The notes: generated by a model not told the origin, from the letters alone. 64,000 nucleotides of DNA from Hetaerina americana (GCA_022747635.1 JAKTNV010000009.1:66494177-66558176), one strand, 5' to 3'. Shown: positions 1 to 11,230, counted from the first letter of the stretch. Program-made: numbers and translations.

Positions 1-511
1 AACCCATTTGTTCCAGTTCTTTGGGTTTGGTTAGTCCCCTCATGCGTGATTAAATTCAAATTTCTCAATTGCAATTCCTTGACTCAATGATTCACTAAGT
101 TAATAATCTGCATTAATTAGCTGCCAGATGTATCTGCATTTTGCTATGTGCTGTGCAAAGCTGAACATTTCAATGCCAAACGAATAGGTTCGCAATTACA
201 CAGAGCTCTCTAAAACTACTCTTCCGCCTACACTACATTGCACCTTTGTCGGGCACTTATTATTCTCATTTGATAACGTCATCCCTATAAAAATTAAAAT
301 GCGTCGAAGGGAAGGGGATATTCTTGATGACCGAAGCCATTATTCATTATGTCCATCCGGATACGCCATTTCACACGTGAATATGCGCACGACGCACAGT
401 TGGAACCCAAATGGTACACATTCAATATTCAATTGCACAAACGGAATATTCTCGCTTCTGTAATGCATGTTAGGTAAATTTTCATCCACAGGACCTTCCT
501 GCGAATTGCTG
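1..511. other. Non-coding, probably intron
   Basis: AT-rich sequence with no convincing coding exon on either strand. It lies upstream of the first recognisable exon of the CLCA-like gene, so it is inferred to be intron of that gene or its 5' flank. The open frames near 340-666 are translations of the foldback repeat and the TA tract. Confidence 0.5.
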
Positions 512-547
<36 letters not shown>

Positions 548-554
548 TATATAT
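512..554. repeat. (TA)n microsatellite, left flank of palindrome
   Basis: Nearly pure TA dinucleotides with a few A interruptions, directly beside the left arm of the large palindrome. Low-complexity frames rich in Tyr and Ile come from this tract and are not genes. Confidence 0.9.
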
Positions 555-775
555 AAATATATAAAAAACACAGATGTAGATTTTTAGAATATAGAGACAC
601 AAAGAAAGGACACTCACAATTTGTTATTTTACGTTTCGACAGCACGGCTGTCGTCTTCAGAATCACGTTCTGAAGACGACAGCCGTGCTGTCGAAACGTA
701 AAATAACAAATTGTGAGTGTCCTTTCTTTGTGTCTCTATATTCTAAAAATCTACATCTGTGTTTTTTATATATTT
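555..775. repeat. Perfect foldback: 108-bp arms, 5-nt loop
   Basis: Bases 555-662 are the exact reverse complement of 668-775, with TCACG as the loop. Each arm carries a CTGAAGA motif, a GACAG/CTGTC hairpin, GAAACG and a tail with GTGAGTGTCCTTTCTTTG. The same layout, more diverged, recurs at 18320-18547, and single arms occur at 8787-8893 and 48577-48690. The unit may come from the end of a Penelope-like or other retroelement carrying a hammerhead-like core; this is inference, because no protein-coding part is present. Confidence 0.85.
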
Positions 776-807
776 GTGTGTCGCCGAAGAGCGTTCCATT
801 TCGAAGA

Positions 808-898
<91 letters not shown>
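776..898. repeat. Foldback 3' extension plus (TA)n tract
   Basis: After the palindrome comes a segment containing GAGCGTTCCATTTCGAA, followed by about 87 bp of pure TA from 812 to 898. The same junction appears inverted at 18280-18320, so the TA tract belongs to the repeat family rather than being a chance microsatellite. Confidence 0.8.
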
Positions 899-900
<2 letters not shown>

Positions 901-2759
901 TAATAACATATAAATCTGAAAATTACGTTGTTTTTTGGGGACATATCATGGCACGGACTAAGGACTTGTATTTTTTCCATAAATAGGGTAAAAATACAGA
1001 AATTGTCACATACTGTAGGCTAGGCCCGACGTAGATTTATATTCCTTGAAATTTTAGTGACCATAAAACTCGATCCATAAAAATTTTTTTTCGCACGCAA
1101 ATGGCAGCCCGTTTTTACTCAAAATTAGGATTTCAATTCAACGATGAGCGACAGTTAAACTGTCACATTCTTTCTCTGGCTATTATATAATTTACAAGCA
1201 TATATTCTGATTTATACCGGAAGCTGAGCAGAAGCTTCGTAAAATGTAACCAGGTGCTGCAAAAGTCGATGGTCTCGGATTAATTCTTTAAGAGTGCATA
1301 ATTTTTTAGTAAACCGCTACCGCGAAATTCGATGGTCTGGATTTTCTTTAAGAGATAACTTTTAAAGGGTATCTGATAGTTTTTCCGATTTCAAAGTTCA
1401 TTATGCCACGCAAAATAGCGTTTCCACAGGCTACACTGCGATGAAGGAACAACCACGAAGATAAAAAAGTCTTAAATATGATTTAAATTCATTGACTGCT
1501 GTTCAGATAAATTGGCCCGACGAAGCTGGGCATAGCCGCTATTAATAATAATAATATTCCCTGGAGCAATAGTATATAAGTGGCTATTGAAATGTACGTA
1601 CTTTTGAAACTGGATATCGTTGCGTTGGAGTCCAAGTTTAAGTGATGAATCTAGCAAAAGGAATCGATTATAAACATTGCGACGCACTAACCTCATGGTT
1701 TTAATCGAGGTCAAAGATCCGAGCCAAGTCTTATTCCTCACTTGAATGTCATCTCAAAAAGTGTTCACGTAATCCTATTGTTCTTGCCTCTCCCTCTGTC
1801 TAACGCCGCAATCGGCAAAAAATCATTCATGTCTCGCTTACTTCCAGCATTGCATACGTTGCATTGTCTCGCATTTTAATAGTATGTCACGTACGTCCAC
1901 TCTCAGAGTGATTCTTCAGACATTCTTGCGGGAGAATTTCATTCATTAAGATATAGGTATTACATCCTTCCAAAACGTATACACGTCTTATGATAACTAT
2001 ACTCGTGAACTTAATATAATTAATGGTTTCTGGCGTAACTTTATGGAACCGATTCATTATAAATAAATGAAAGGACTAACTTTGTAGTTAAAGATAGAGA
2101 AATCAAGCCGGTTGTTTAATTTTGAAATTTTTAAATCAAGAAAATTCAGTGTATTATTTTCTTCTACTTCACAGATGAATTTTAGGTTTTCGTTCAAAGA
2201 ATTTAAATGTGTAAGAAATAGCTGAATTTGCCTTTTGGAGCCTCTACAAAGTTAGTCCTGTTATTTATTTATATACTCGTGAATATACCGTAAAATATTT
2301 TGGCATTCAATTAAATTTGCTCGCACTTTGGCACGTAGGCATTATTAATTATCTAACATTTCGTATTAGAGTTCCAGTTGGTCACCAGATTTCTTAATCC
2401 CATGATCGCAATTTTTAGTTTGGATTTCGGAGGAAAGCGTGCATATTTTAACTGAATTAATTCAGGGGGCTCACAAAATGAAAGATGAAAAACCAATTCA
2501 AAGGCATCTCACTTTAATGTTTCAACCCGTGCTCGCTTCCTGGCAAACCTAATCCTTAATCAGTATCCATCGTCAATTACTCGTTATCAATTTCAAGCCC
2601 TTGATTCATCTTCCGTATGGCCTTCTTTATGCATTACGTCAGAATATGATGGGTATGACGTAGTGCGAGGTGGGATATTTCGATACGATTTCGTACGCGG
2701 CTGTAGATATACGTATCGGCCGTTCTTACAAATTGAAAATGGCGCTTCTCCATCCTCAG
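899..2759. other. Non-coding, probably CLCA-like intron
   Basis: No recognisable exon, RNA gene or transposon was found in this AT-rich stretch. It ends in a pyrimidine-rich acceptor (CTTCTCCATCCTCAG) in front of the exon at 2760. Upstream exons of the CLCA-like gene must lie left of the window. Confidence 0.5.
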
Positions 2760-2983
2760 TAAAGCGGTATCTTCTGCACTTTTCCTATGACCTGAGCGCC
2801 ATTCTCGACGTCGACCCCGCAAAGAACTCTTCGACGCTCCGGGACGAAGACATCTTTCCAAATGGTGGGTTGGCCCCCCTGACAGCTGGCGAGGAGCAGA
2901 CCGTCATAACGCTGGTCCAACTGAAACGCAACATAACGACGGCTTACTTCCGTATTCAGTCGGTCAACAGGCTGGGATCTAAG
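2760..2983 (+). CDS. CLCA-like protein, internal exon (FnIII-like end)
   Basis: Internal exon of a gene resembling calcium-activated chloride channel regulators (CLCA), secreted or type I membrane proteins with metalloprotease-like and vWA domains followed by a beta-rich or fibronectin-III-like region. The exon opens after a good acceptor with two bases of a split codon, then 74 codons, and ends AAG|GTAAGG in phase 0. It reads RYLLHFSYDLSAILD, then DEDIFPNGGLAPL, and closes with YFRIQSVNRLGSK, a layout typical of the CLCA segment before the membrane anchor. NSS and NIT are possible N-glycosylation sites. The ATG at 2663 is in frame but lies before the acceptor and is not taken as a start. The family call rests on the pattern of this exon and on the membrane-anchored 3' exon. 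A different FnIII-containing membrane protein remains possible. Confidence 0.7.
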
Positions 2984-3836
2984 GTAAGGACGGCATGCAA
3001 ATACACCCAGCCGGGGATTAATCAATTGGCAACGCTCCAAGGTCTACGGCTTGGTTCGTCAGATCGGATCCTGAATCGTTGCAAAGATTGATTGCGAGAT
3101 GCTATTACTAATTAGCTGTTTGTGCTTTGATTTCTGCTTCCCCCGAGCGGAATTATTTCTACGTACTCGAGAATGCGCAGAAGGAAATATCTGCGCTGTC
3201 TCAGAAATTACGAAAGGAAATGACTGATAGAATCTGGCACAAAGGCTACAAAGAGTAATGAGTTTACTGCACTCACTTAAATTGCATCATATAGCATTGC
3301 ATCCTCCTTTCATTGAAATCAAAAGCAATGGACAATGGATATAATTATCAAGGCCTTTGGTAATAACTGAATGGCTACCTATTTTCGTATCTTACTTTTT
3401 CAATTGTTAAAGAGATTTTTAATCCAGGATGACACTCTAGTTGAAATATGTTGTTTAATATTTTATTTCATATTCCAAGACACTGCGGGAGATACCGCGA
3501 CAGTAACTTTTTAATTAAGTCATCCGTAATATGCGCATTACAATGCAAAAATTTCAGAGTGTAAATGATTTTGACTCGCTGTAATTGTTGAATTTTAAAT
3601 TTTCATATTAAATTTGAAAACATTTAATGCGCCATTCATTTAAAACGTTTGTAAACCGATTGTTCAAGGGCAATGTTATTCACTTCAACTCTCCATAAAA
3701 TGTTTCATTTAGTACCAACATAAATAATGATTGGGTGATTATGTACTTAACTTCTCTACACATCTGGTCTTACCACAGACTCAATCCTAGCAAATGTCTG
3801 CAAGCCTAGCTGCTTATTGCTGTACACGATCTAATT

Positions 3837-4138
3837 TCATCATCAATAAACACATAAACACAGTAATCAATCCGAAGGTCGGTCTAGTAGGTGATGGTAG
3901 AGATCACCCATAATTAAGCCCTATACGGCGTGTGAAAATTCACAAATCAGGGTAGGGGGGCCAGTTCCTTTCCCTGTGCCGGTTATGGTTTCCCAGGAAG
4001 ACCTGGTACCCGAAAAATCACTAAGCTTGGGTGGAGCTGCAGGTGCCCAGAGTGCCTTGCCCGGGAACCGAACCCGGGACCCTCCGGTCGACAGTCCAAC
4101 GCTCTACCCACTGGACCACCGCGACCCACTCATCACCA
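3837..4138 (-). mobile_element. tRNA-derived SINE family A, copy 1 (near full length)
   Basis: Read on the minus strand, the element starts at about 4127 with a tRNA-like head: an A-box-like TGGTCCAGTGGGTAGAGC and a B-box-like GGTTCGGTTCCCGGG about 35 bases later. A non-tRNA body follows, with CAGGTCTTCCTGGGAAACC, and the element ends near 3848 in GATTACTGTGTTTATG. Flanking CATCATCAAT and CATCACCAAT are a possible imperfect target duplication. Related copies lie at 5104-5360, 18057-18224, 27310-27398 and 58235-58360. The head is not a functional tRNA gene, because the acceptor stem does not close. Confidence 0.8.
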
Positions 4139-5103
4139 ATACTACCACATAATAATCTTATACACCAACGACTTAACAAGAAAATAATAACACGCTCTCG
4201 CCATTTCCTCACATTTTCCAGTATCTGTTTGATTCATCCTAGCTTTCTGTTGCTTTTTCCGCATATCTATTTTTTGTGTTTACTTCAACATAACAATGCA
4301 TAAAACCTCAGTTTTCGACAGATTTGCATGCATTGATTCTTTCCAATTGAATGGAATACGGTTTCACACTAATACCTCATCTGATGACTGTGGTCCAGAC
4401 TTTTATTATTACAGAACACGACGGTCGTCGACGTAATACCAATAGAGTCATTATCGATTTATATTCAAAGTTATAGCAATTTATGAAAATGGAATTGGTA
4501 CAAAACGATGTAAAAGATGCAATGAGTTAAGGAAAATACTAAAAAATAAATTTTGTGAACACAATGACAATCATTTAATATTATGTTGGCTCTTTGATAG
4601 CCATACTCAAAAAATAAAAATCTTTTCATTCGAAATAAAATTAAATAAAAAATTATTCATTAATAATATCAAATCAAAGTAATTTCATCGACTCTCTTTT
4701 GAGAGCAAAGGTAAACGGTTAAGTTAAGCGGTAATGGTTGAGTGGCGAGCAAATTAGACACCTGAAGTGGCAATTTTTCCATCCTAAGAAGTCCCATAAA
4801 TGGCTGAAATCATTTTGGAACTTTATGCTCCATGAAGAGAAGAAGGTTTCGGAAAGTTTACAATTAAAAAGTATTTAAAATCACGGAAGAATTTAAAGTA
4901 AGATCTTTCCGCCGAAATGAATTAAATGTGCTGCACATTTTTTTTATTTTTTTCTGGTAATAACTGATTAGCGCCCAAGAACTAGATAGATTTTTTTGTT
5001 CAAGTACCTATTTCGGCGAGTAGCAGAATTAAGGTGTATCGTTATTGCGGATGTGCTTGTATAGTGTATGTAAATATTAATGAATATGCATGTAGTATAC
5101 GAT
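4139..5103. other. Non-coding intron
   Basis: AT-rich intron sequence with no exon or complete mobile element. Around 4340-4390 the minus strand shows a weak GATGA/GAAACC arrangement like the hammerhead-like repeats, but too diverged to assign. Confidence 0.5.
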
Positions 5104-5360
5104 GGGTTGCAGTATTCCATGGGTAGAGAGTTGGACTACTGGCCGAAAGGCCCGGGTTCCTTTCTAGGGAAGGCCTCTCTGGGCACCCTCAGCTGCACCC
5201 AAGCTGTGTGACCTTTCGGGTATTAGATAACCGGCACAGAGAAAAGAATTGGGCCCCCCTTCCCTAATTTGTGTATGTCACACGCCGTGTAGGGCTTAGT
5301 ACTGGGTGAACTCATCATCCCCTGCGAAACCGACCGTCGGGTTGATTACTGTGTTTATGG
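5104..5360 (+). mobile_element. tRNA-derived SINE family A, copy 2
   Basis: Plus-strand copy of the family at 3837. The head has CCATGGGTAGAGAGTTGGAC and CCCGGGTTCCTTTC (decayed B box). The body has GCACCCAAGCTGTGTGACC, and the 3' end reads GGTTGATTACTGTGTTTATG. The adjoining LINE inserted at the very end of this SINE, since the LINE target duplication begins at 5360. Confidence 0.8.
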
Positions 5361-5371
5361 TTTATACGTAT

Positions 5372-8300
5372 TTTTTTAAGGTAATCTACCGGTTTAGGTA
5401 GGTTTTCGGATGGACAAACTACCAAACAAATACTTTATTACTCCTACAAAACACAAAATCCATCATCCTACTCTATATCAGGTCCCTCTTCATCTCTGAG
5501 TACTTTCTTCCTCCCTTCATCCCGTCCAGCATCCCTATCCTGTTCCTTCCCTTTCCTCTTTTGCCCAACATTCTACCCTCTATCACAGTCTTCAACATCC
5601 CACTGCCGGTCAACACCCCCTTCATCCACTTTTCCTGCCTCCATAGGATTGCTCCCAACAAACCCCTCTCTTCGCCCACCATACCAAGTACTTCCTCATT
5701 TGTTTTCTTCTCTGTCCATTTCACCTTCTCCATTCTTCTCCACACCCACATTTCAAAAGCCTCCAGTCTACGTCTATCCTCCTGCTTCAATGACCACGTT
5801 TCCGCACCGTACATAGCTACGCTCCATATCAAAGTTTTTACGAGTCTTTTCATAACATCCTTACTCAAAGCCCCTGTCATCAACTCCCTCCTCCTTGTGA
5901 AAGCCTCTTTGCCTAGCGCAATTCTTCTCCTTACGTCCCTAATGCTTTGACCGTGTTGCTTGAAAACACTTCCGAGATACGTAAACTGTTCTACCTGCTC
6001 TAGTTTTTGCCCTCCTATTTTACTGTTAAGCTTGGCCTTTTTCTTTCTAGAAAATCGCATAACCTTTGTTTTATTAATATTGATTCTCATCCCATACCTG
6101 TCGCACTGACTTTCCAATTCACTCAGCAATGCTTGCAGCCCCTTGGCTGACTGACAAACTTAAGCTTGGTCATCAGCAAACCTAACTGATTTTACGAATT
6201 CCCCGCCCACCTTCATTCCTACCTCCAGTTCTTCCCATGCCTCTTTAATCATTTCCTCTGCATACAGGTTGAACAGCAATGGTGATAATGGGCAACCCTG
6301 CCTTACCCATCTTCCTAACACTGCCCAACCGGACTCCCCGTTCCCCACTCGCACGTGAGCAGTCTGAGACATGTACAGGTTGCGGATTAGCCTCCTTTCC
6401 CTCCAATATATTCCTATTTTCTGCAATATACTCATTAGTTTTTCCCAATTCACCCTATCAAACGCTTTTTCGAAATCTACGAAACAGGCAAATACCTCCT
6501 GGTTGTGTTCTATATTCCTCTCGATTAATAATCTCATTACTGCAATGGCATCACGCGTACCTCTCCCCTTCCTAAACCCAAACTGATCATCCCCTAAGTA
6601 ATCATTTGCCCTGCTCTCTATCCTTTTGTCTATGATCCTGAGAACAACTTGAGCTGCGTGGGATATCAAACTTATTGTCCTGTAGTCCTCACATGCGTGG
6701 CCTTTTTCGGAATAAGAACTAAAACTGATCTCACAAAGTCTTCCGGCCTGATTCCTTCCTCATAAATACTACGAATCAGCCCATATAGCCTCTTCCTCCC
6801 ACATTTTCCTATACATTTTAAAAGTTCCACGGGAATGTTATCTACCCCCACGGCCTTATTTAGTTTCATCTCCCTTAATGCCCTTTCTATCTCATTGTCT
6901 AGTATGCCTGGACCTAAGCTTTCTTCCTCTACGTCATTTTCTTTTTCAATGTCTAACTTTGTTGGTCTGAGTTCCTTACTATACAGTTCTTCTATATACT
7001 CCTTCCATCTCTCTTGGATCTTTCCTGCGTCAACTATTACCTTACCCGCCTTATCTCTAACTGTTAGCATAGCTCTTCCTTTCTTACTTCCCGATAACGA
7101 TTTAACTTTGCTGTACAGCGCACCGATTTCACCCTTCCTCTGCAGACTTTCCATATCCTCGCACTGCGTCTTCCACCATGCTTCTTTTGCTTTATTTGTT
7201 GCCCGCCTCAATTTATTGTTCAATTCTTTGTACTTCATTTTGCCTAATTCTGTATTTATATTCTTCCATTTTCGCCGCTCGTCCATCTTTGTAATCATCT
7301 CATCCGTGATCCATGGTTTCCTAGTCCTTTTAGCGTTAACGGTTCCAATAGTGTCTTTTGCGGCTTTAGACAACCCTTTCTTGATCATTTCCCATTTTTC
7401 TTCGATAATACTAAGCCCTTTACCATCCTCCATGATTTTCTCTACCGCCTGCTTGTATTCCTTCCTTTTCAACCCATTTAATGCTTCTACATTCCATTTT
7501 CTAACTCGCCGCCCCTGCCTTATCTTTTTGAAACGTACGCTACATTTCATAACAACTAAATTGGGGTCTGAGTCCGCATCCGCTCCCTCTCACCGTTCCT
7601 AAACCTGTGTCTAACCAGGATATAATCTAGCTGATATCTTCCTGAGTCACCTGGCATTTTCCATGTATACCTGCGTCTTTTGTGGTGTCAAAACCAAGTG
7701 TTGGTGATGACTAACCCCTGTCTCCTGCAGAACTCAACTGCTTTCTCCCCGCGGTCATTCCTCGTGCCTAAACCGTAGTCCCCCACCTCGTCACCATCTC
7801 TTCCTTCGCCTACAGTCGCATTCCAATCCCCCATCACTATCAAATGTTTCCCTGCAGGAACACACGCGGTTATGTCCTCTAACTGATCGTATATCTTATC
7901 GACCTCTTCTTCCTTATGGTTGCTCGGTGGCATGTATACCTGAATAATAACTAAGTTCGTCGGTTCTGCTTTTATCTCTACTAGTAGTATTCTATCTGTT
8001 ACCTGCTCTATGTTGACTACGCTTCTTCCTACCTCTTCATTTAATACTATGGCAACCCTTCGTTGGCTCTAGTCCCCACCGCTGTATATTATTCTATACT
8101 TATCACTCCAGTAATCCCCGCTATCTTTCCATCTCACCTCGCATAGACCTAAAATATCTATATTTCGCCTGCCCATCTCTCGCTTAACATTCTCCAATTT
8201 CCCTGTCCTCATCATTGTCCTAACATTCCACGTTCCTATTCTAACTAATGTGGTCTTCTTCTCCTGCGTCTTCTGTCCTGCTGCTGCTGGTTTTCCCTTG

Positions 8301-8713
8301 CAAGGGTTTCGTGGGATGACGACCGCGGAAGCCTTGCCTACCCCGCTGCCGGGCACGACACACGGCCGATTGGGCCGAGCCCCGTGGTTGCCAGGACTCA
8401 AAATATCTCTATTGTCCATCATATTTTTCTTGGGAATGATAATTGAGGTGGTTTCCCGTTGCCTTCCTCAATAGTGTTTTTAACGTGACACCATCACTTA
8501 CTGGCCGCCCCACTGGGGTCAGACGCCATTGCAGCCGCCTCACTGAGGAACAGACGCTGCGTGGACTACCTTTCGTCTGGCTCCTAACCTTCGACCTATC
8601 TGGCATGGGTGACCCTACCAGGAGCAATTTTTATTACTCCCGCCAGCACAGCTCTAGGGGTCATCGGAACGCACAAGCCCTTCCACCACGTCAAGGTTGT
8701 AGTCCGGGGAGGA
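5372..8713 (-). mobile_element. APE-type non-LTR retrotransposon (LINE), copy 1
   Basis: A LINE of about 3.3 kb on the minus strand. Its 5' end is at 8713 and its 3' end at 5372, where the minus strand ends in a short A run. GTTTATACGTAT occurs on both sides (5360-5371 and 8714-8725), a 12-bp target-site duplication that fixes both ends. The element has a short 5' region, one long endonuclease plus reverse-transcriptase frame (disrupted), and a 3' end of about 100 bp. Size and single-frame layout suggest an RTE-like clade, but the clade is not proven here. It lies in intron 2984-10046 of the CLCA-like gene, opposite to transcription. Related older copies lie at 38612-41901, 26140-26850 and 43346-43575. 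Confidence 0.88.
5473..8422 (-). pseudogene. LINE endonuclease/reverse transcriptase, disrupted
   Basis: The protein would nick target DNA and reverse-transcribe the element RNA. From the N-terminus: APE endonuclease start (RIGTWNVRTMMRTGKLENVK, then GLCEVRW), VMGDWNATVG, YTWKMPGDSGRYQLDYILV and a terminal SDP where the family usually has SDH. A basic linker follows, then RT motifs FGFRKGRGTRDAI, FVDFEKAFDRVNW, RQGCPLSPLLFNLY and the catalytic FADD near 6170, then the C-terminal YGAETWSL and MWVWRRMEKVKW region. In-frame stops lie near 8067, 7689 and 6158, with frameshifts near 7595 and 6700, so no full protein can be made. The start is uncertain; the ATG at 8422 is upstream of the endonuclease core. 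Large open frames on the opposite strand (for example 6835-7602) are shadows. Confidence 0.9.
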
Positions 8714-8786
8714 GTTTATACGTATATAAAACTTATGTGGAAATCTCACAGATGTGAATAATAATGTTTATCAAGTTATCACTAGC

Positions 8787-8893
8787 GAACAAAAACACAT
8801 AAATACACTAAAAAGAAAAGAAACTCACACATTTTCGAATTTTCGCTGGTCAAGCCACCTTTCTCAAGGAAGAGAGCCTCCGAAAATTCGAAA
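8787..8893 (-). repeat. Hairpin-GAAA repeat, single arm
   Basis: On the minus strand this has CTTGAGAAAGGTGGC, a short TGG/CCA hairpin, GCGAAAATTCG and then GTGTGAGTTTC with a T-rich tail. A close relative lies at 48577-48690, and the tail resembles that of the 555-775 palindrome. It is bounded by 13-bp inverted arms at 8833-8845 and 8881-8893. It sits just outside the right target duplication of the LINE. Confidence 0.6.
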
Positions 8894-9339
8894 GCAGGTA
8901 GGCTTGCAAACATTTGTCAGGATCAATTCTGTGGTGAGACCAGATTCGTAGAGCAGTTAAGTAGAGAATCACTTGTAGGTTAAACTTCAAAATAAAACCT
9001 AAAACTTTTACTTACATTTCAGATCGATTACTTTTCCTAAGATGCGAAAAACATATTGCAAATGCCTTCTCACTATTCAAGGTTGGATCATAAATATAAG
9101 ATCAGAGAGATACCTTGTGCATAGTTTTAAAATATTATTACTTCCGTGTACACTTTTGAATCATAATAGATGCAATCCAAGTCGACAACGAGATAATTAG
9201 TTTGGGTGTTTTTCGTTGATAGTAGAAGGTAGTAATCAAGCTACCATACTCAATTTACTGTACACAATGCTACACCTACTGAATCATTGCAATGACTGTA
9301 CCGACAGGATATTATGGTAATTATGAAGTATATTCGGCA
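8894..9339. other. Non-coding intron
   Basis: No exon, RNA gene or recognisable mobile element was seen. Confidence 0.5.
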
Positions 9340-9480
9340 GTTTTCCAGGAAGGTCTGCAATCTAGCAATCTGCAAAAATTCAGACAGCTTTGGTAGATTG
9401 GTAAACCAGGTTTGAACCCTAGTTCCTGGTTGCTGACGACCGCTCTTCTCGCTAGGCTATGGCACCCTCTTTGTTTATAA
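9340..9480 (-). mobile_element. Possible tRNA-derived SINE fragment, family C
   Basis: On the minus strand TGCCATAGCCTAGCGAG resembles an A box, and GGTTCAAACC (minus strand of 9409-9418) is a perfect B-box core about 40 bases downstream. That spacing is normal for tRNA-like promoters. The sequence is unlike SINE family A and does not fold as a tRNA, so a degraded SINE head is the likely reading. Confidence 0.45.
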
Positions 9481-10046
9481 TCTCCATAATTCAGCGAATT
9501 TAGTGGCTTTGGAACCCTACGAACAATAATATACGACCTGGGCATGTTTTTTCAAGATTTTTTTGTGTACTGCTTAGGGTGAATTCAATGAAATTCCTAT
9601 AATTAAAATAAGAAGGTAATCGGCTGATTTGAGAATACATAGGCAACAAGTTCAGATTGTCAAAATGTCAAAATGAATTCTCATGAACTAATTGATGTCC
9701 ATTTGCTTTGAATGCGTTATGATGACTGCGAAAAGTAATTGCTCAAATACGATACCTAATTTTATGCAGAAATCAGTGAAATTATTAAAACCGTTCAAAT
9801 GATAGGTTGTGGTTACCTAAGGCATTTAAAATATTGCCCATTAAAAATGACAATTTCAAACTGATAATAAGCTCTATTTTTTCAATTGTTTTGAATTAAC
9901 TTAATTTTTCGGTTCTGTTATATTAAAAAGTTATATAAGTTCATCTACGAATAATAAAATACCTCATCAGGTATTGATATAATAAGGGCAACGTTTAGTC
10001 CTTTTGAAATTTTATGCTAATTTATTGCTTTTTAATATTTTTTCAG
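9481..10046. other. Non-coding intron
   Basis: AT-rich with no recognised feature. It ends in a strong acceptor, TTTAATATTTTTTCAG, in front of the exon at 10047. Confidence 0.6.
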
Positions 10047-10257
10047 TCAAAACTTTCGCGAGTAGTTCCGGTGTACCTTAAGGGAACTGGAGGCAACTCA
10101 ACAACTAATCTCAAAGACGATGATGTTATAACCACTTCAGCTAGAAACTATTTCCACGAGAAGATCGGATTTCAAAGTACCGAGGGAGGCATCCCAAGGG
10201 AAGCAAAGGAAGACCTCTTGGACCAGTCAATTGTTCTCACGTCCAATTTTAGCACAG
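10047..10257 (+). CDS. CLCA-like protein, linker exon
   Basis: Second visible exon of the CLCA-like gene. It starts in phase 0 after TTTTTTCAG, which matches the phase-0 end of the exon at 2983. The joined reading NRLGSK-SKLSRVVPVYL looks like the last strand of a fibronectin-III-like domain. After this comes a hydrophilic stretch of about 55 residues rich in Thr, Ser and acidic residues, with NST and NFS glycosylation sites, as expected for a juxtamembrane linker outside the cell. The exon ends AGCACAG|GTAGGA with one base left over (phase 1), completed as a Gly codon at 13798. The consistent phases across three exons are the main support for the gene model. Confidence 0.72.
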
Positions 10258-10500
10258 GTAGGAATTGTCAAAAATTTGACAAAATAGTCAAATAGTTCTA
10301 TTTGAAATTTAATTTCCGGGTTAAGAAGTAAATTCAACTACGTCCACAACATTATTGATTTAAAAAAATTAGGGAATAATGCTGTAAACAAAGAGTTCTT
10401 GAAAAAAAATAATAATTATCAAGCATTATTAATTCTGGAAACGTAATATAAAAGAACAGAATTGTTTTTCATTTTAAATCCCTCATTCATTTCCTATGTA

Positions 10501-11230
10501 CGAAAGCTGTTCAGAAAGTAACCTGCGTTTTGAAATAAAATATGAGCCTATTGACAAAAGAATAGTTTTATTATATATTCATTCGAAAGGCACATTCTTA
10601 AACTGTTTTTCTACATAGTCGACATTCAAATTGAGTCATTTATCATAACACTTTACAAGATTTTCAATTCCGTCGGTGAATAAATCTGTCGCCTTACATT
10701 TTAACCACTTGTTTACACCAGCATGAAATTCTGCGTCACTGTCGAAGCGCTCTGTTCCAAACCACGTCTAGCGAGAGGTCCTAAATCATAAATCGGCGAT
10801 TTTTAACAATTGTTTCGTTGATATTCACCGTCAGTTCATCTATGAAAAGGCTAGGCCGACCACTGCGGTCCTCGTCGTGAACATTGGTGCTCTGGCCATT
10901 TTTAAACTGAATCCACCACTGCCTCACTCCGCCTTCACTCATTATTCCGTCTCCGGACACTTCACAAAATTGCCTATGAATTTCACTTGGCTTGTGATTT
11001 TTTGCCAGTAAAAACCTAATCACAGATTACACTTCACAACTCGCGGGGTTTTCTTTTGCAGCGCATATTTTAACGGTTTGCAGTGAGCAAAGTAGAAGAA
11101 CTACAGTCTGCACACCACCATAGCAGGATGTGTACTGCGTGTAGGGACGCTAAGGTAACAAGATGGTGTCTCTAACCCTACCCACCCCCACGCTAGGGCG
11201 AAATGTGAGTTACTTTCTGGACAGCCTTCG
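10501..11230 (-). mobile_element. Internally deleted mariner, 730 bp
   Basis: Both ends are visible. CGAAAGCTGTTCAGAAAGTAAC at the left is matched by the inverted CGAAGGCTGTCCAGAAAGTAAC at the right, each next to a TA duplication (10499-10500 and 11231-11232). The minus strand at 10781-11023 encodes the mariner N-terminal helix-turn-helix region, with SEGGVRQWWIQFKNGQS and DEDRSGRPS. The catalytic middle is missing, and the frame passes straight into C-terminal remains at 10560-10780. It is non-autonomous and lies in an intron of the CLCA-like gene. Confidence 0.85.

Noticed and set aside
685..986. Open frames rich in Tyr and Ile over the TA tract
   Set aside because: They are translations of (TA)n and the foldback repeat, with no real protein content.
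2663..2759. ATG at 2663 as a start for the CLCA-like exon
   Set aside because: A good splice acceptor at 2757-2759 lies downstream, and the residues before it do not look like the family; the exon is internal.
4060..4127. tRNA gene
   Set aside because: A and B boxes are present, but the acceptor stem does not close and the sequence continues into a SINE body shared by other copies.
6835..7602. 255-codon plus-strand frame
   Set aside because: Antisense shadow of the LINE coding region.
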